NCBI GenBank assembly: GCA_019690055.1
Contig: JADGGF010000067.1
Coordinates: 1 to 13,175, forward strand
Origin: Micromonosporaceae bacterium
Lineage (GTDB): Bacteria > Actinomycetota > Actinomycetes > Mycobacteriales > Micromonosporaceae
Length of the DNA stretch: 13,175 nucleotides
Direction: 5' to 3'
Below are positions 12,679 through 13,175 of this stretch, in pieces (the first letter of the stretch is position 1; each line of letters starts with the position of its first letter). The position numbers and the translations under genes are program-made. The notes beneath the pieces are model-generated. The model saw only the letters and a program-made list of their open reading frames with translations, did not search any database and was not told where the DNA came from.

Positions 12679-13065
12679 ATGACGTGCCGTCCCGAGCCAG
12701 CCACCACTGGGCCAGGACGCCGGCCGGCCCTGCGCGCCCTGCTGGCGGTCTCGACCGCCAGTGCAGGGACCACCGGCGTCCTGGCCGCCCTGCCCACCAC
12801 GACGAGCGCGGCCACGACCCTCTGTGCCGCCGCGGTCGAACGCCATCGACACTTCCGCTCCGCGCGCGCCACCAGCCCGAACGCCAAACTCGTCACGCAC
12901 TACATCAACGGTGCCCGGCCGAACAACCAGAACTCCACGGTCACCGACAACGGCCAAACCCGGAACGCCCGACAACACGGCTCCGGCGCCGGTACCAGCG
13001 GCAGCATCACGCTCGGGCGCCACAGCTCCAGGACGATGCCGACCGCGACCCCCGAGGTGGGCTGA
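12679..13065 (+). CDS. Small secreted protein, possibly a decayed carbohydrate-binding protein
   Basis: The 128-residue product starts at ATG 12679 with AGGAG 5 nt upstream. Residues 1-45 look like a signal peptide: Arg14-Arg15 before a hydrophobic stretch (about 18-38) and a cleavage site near TTTSAA. The mature part has one cysteine (49) just after the site and is rich in Asn, Thr, Gly and Ser. Its end, NSTVTDNGQTRNA...GSITLGRHSS...PTATP, loosely recalls the last third of family 2 cellulose-binding modules (WNATVTQSG..., GSxxFGFQ..., PTxFTLNG), but the conserved tryptophans are missing. The start ATTLC after the signal peptide also occurs in some secreted glycoside hydrolases. It may be a decayed or shortened exported protein, or an unrelated small one. 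A hairpin follows at 13113-13153. Confidence 0.55.
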   Translation: MTCRPEPATTGPGRRPALRALLAVSTASAGTTGVLAALPTTTSAATTLCAAAVERHRHFRSARATSPNAKLVTHYINGARPNNQNSTVTDNGQTRNARQHGSGAGTSGSITLGRHSSRTMPTATPEVG

Positions 13066-13112
13066 CCCCTCACAAACCGGCGGAAGCCAGATCGGCCAGA
13101 CGCCCCACAGGC

Positions 13113-13168
13113 GTGGTGTGGTGTGTCGAACGGTGGTCGGCACACCACACCACCAAAAAAAAAAAAAA
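13113..13168. repeat. Perfect inverted repeat followed by a run of 14 A
   Basis: GTGGTGTGGTGTG (13113-13125) and CACACCACACCAC (13141-13153) are exact 13-bp arms around a 15-nt loop, about 50 bp after the secreted-protein stop. Fourteen A residues (13155-13168) follow after one C. For a plus-strand transcript this is a hairpin followed by poly-A, not poly-U; for a minus-strand transcript the U-run would precede the hairpin. The hairpin may still end plus-strand transcription. The A-run is out of character for DNA of this base composition. Confidence 0.75.
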
Positions 13169-13175
13169 GGAAACA

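Noticed and set aside
13113..13168. Classical intrinsic terminator (hairpin plus U-tract)
   Set aside because: The A-run follows the hairpin on the plus strand, so neither strand yields a hairpin followed by U residues.

Overview
The window is high-GC DNA with actinobacterial traits. These include an F420-type (LLM class) oxidoreductase, a NarL-type two-component pair feeding a NatAB-like ABC exporter, and many genes whose GTG or ATG start lies 6-8 nt after a TANNNT box (leaderless mRNA). A filamentous actinomycete, perhaps of the Micromonosporaceae, is my inference; nothing in the window proves the family. I see no rRNA, tRNA, CRISPR array, insertion sequence or phage gene.

Layout. 1-327 (minus): N-terminal part of an AAA-type ATPase running off the left edge. 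441-2498 (minus): an EF-G-like translational GTPase outside the usual str operon. 2499-3099: about 600 bp without a convincing gene. 3100-3482 (minus): a truncated alpha/beta-hydrolase remnant, divergent from a TetR-family repressor (3538-4161, plus); two copies of a 16-bp operator lie between them over overlapping promoters. 4427-5395 (plus): LLM-class F420-dependent oxidoreductase. 5486-7783 (plus): a large membrane protein with an extracytoplasmic Cys-pair repeat domain. 7801-7865: strong hairpin between converging genes. 7881-12082 (minus): histidine kinase, response regulator, ABC ATPase and ABC-2 permease in transcription order, with both gene pairs translationally coupled. 12083-12678: about 600 bp without an established gene. 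12679-13065 (plus): small secreted protein with a degenerate tail. The window ends in a hairpin and a run of 14 A.

How the parts work together. The kinase/regulator pair probably senses an envelope stress or ion signal and controls the NatAB-like exporter behind it. The TetR protein probably represses itself and once controlled the now broken hydrolase. A nearly identical long palindrome (376-427 and 10022-10079) sits directly behind two minus-strand stop codons 9.6 kb apart; it looks like a dispersed, probably terminator-like element and is the most distinctive non-coding signal here. I did not find a clear undescribed multi-gene system; the items most worth a second look are the palindrome family, the double-operator divergent promoter and the membrane Cys-pair protein.
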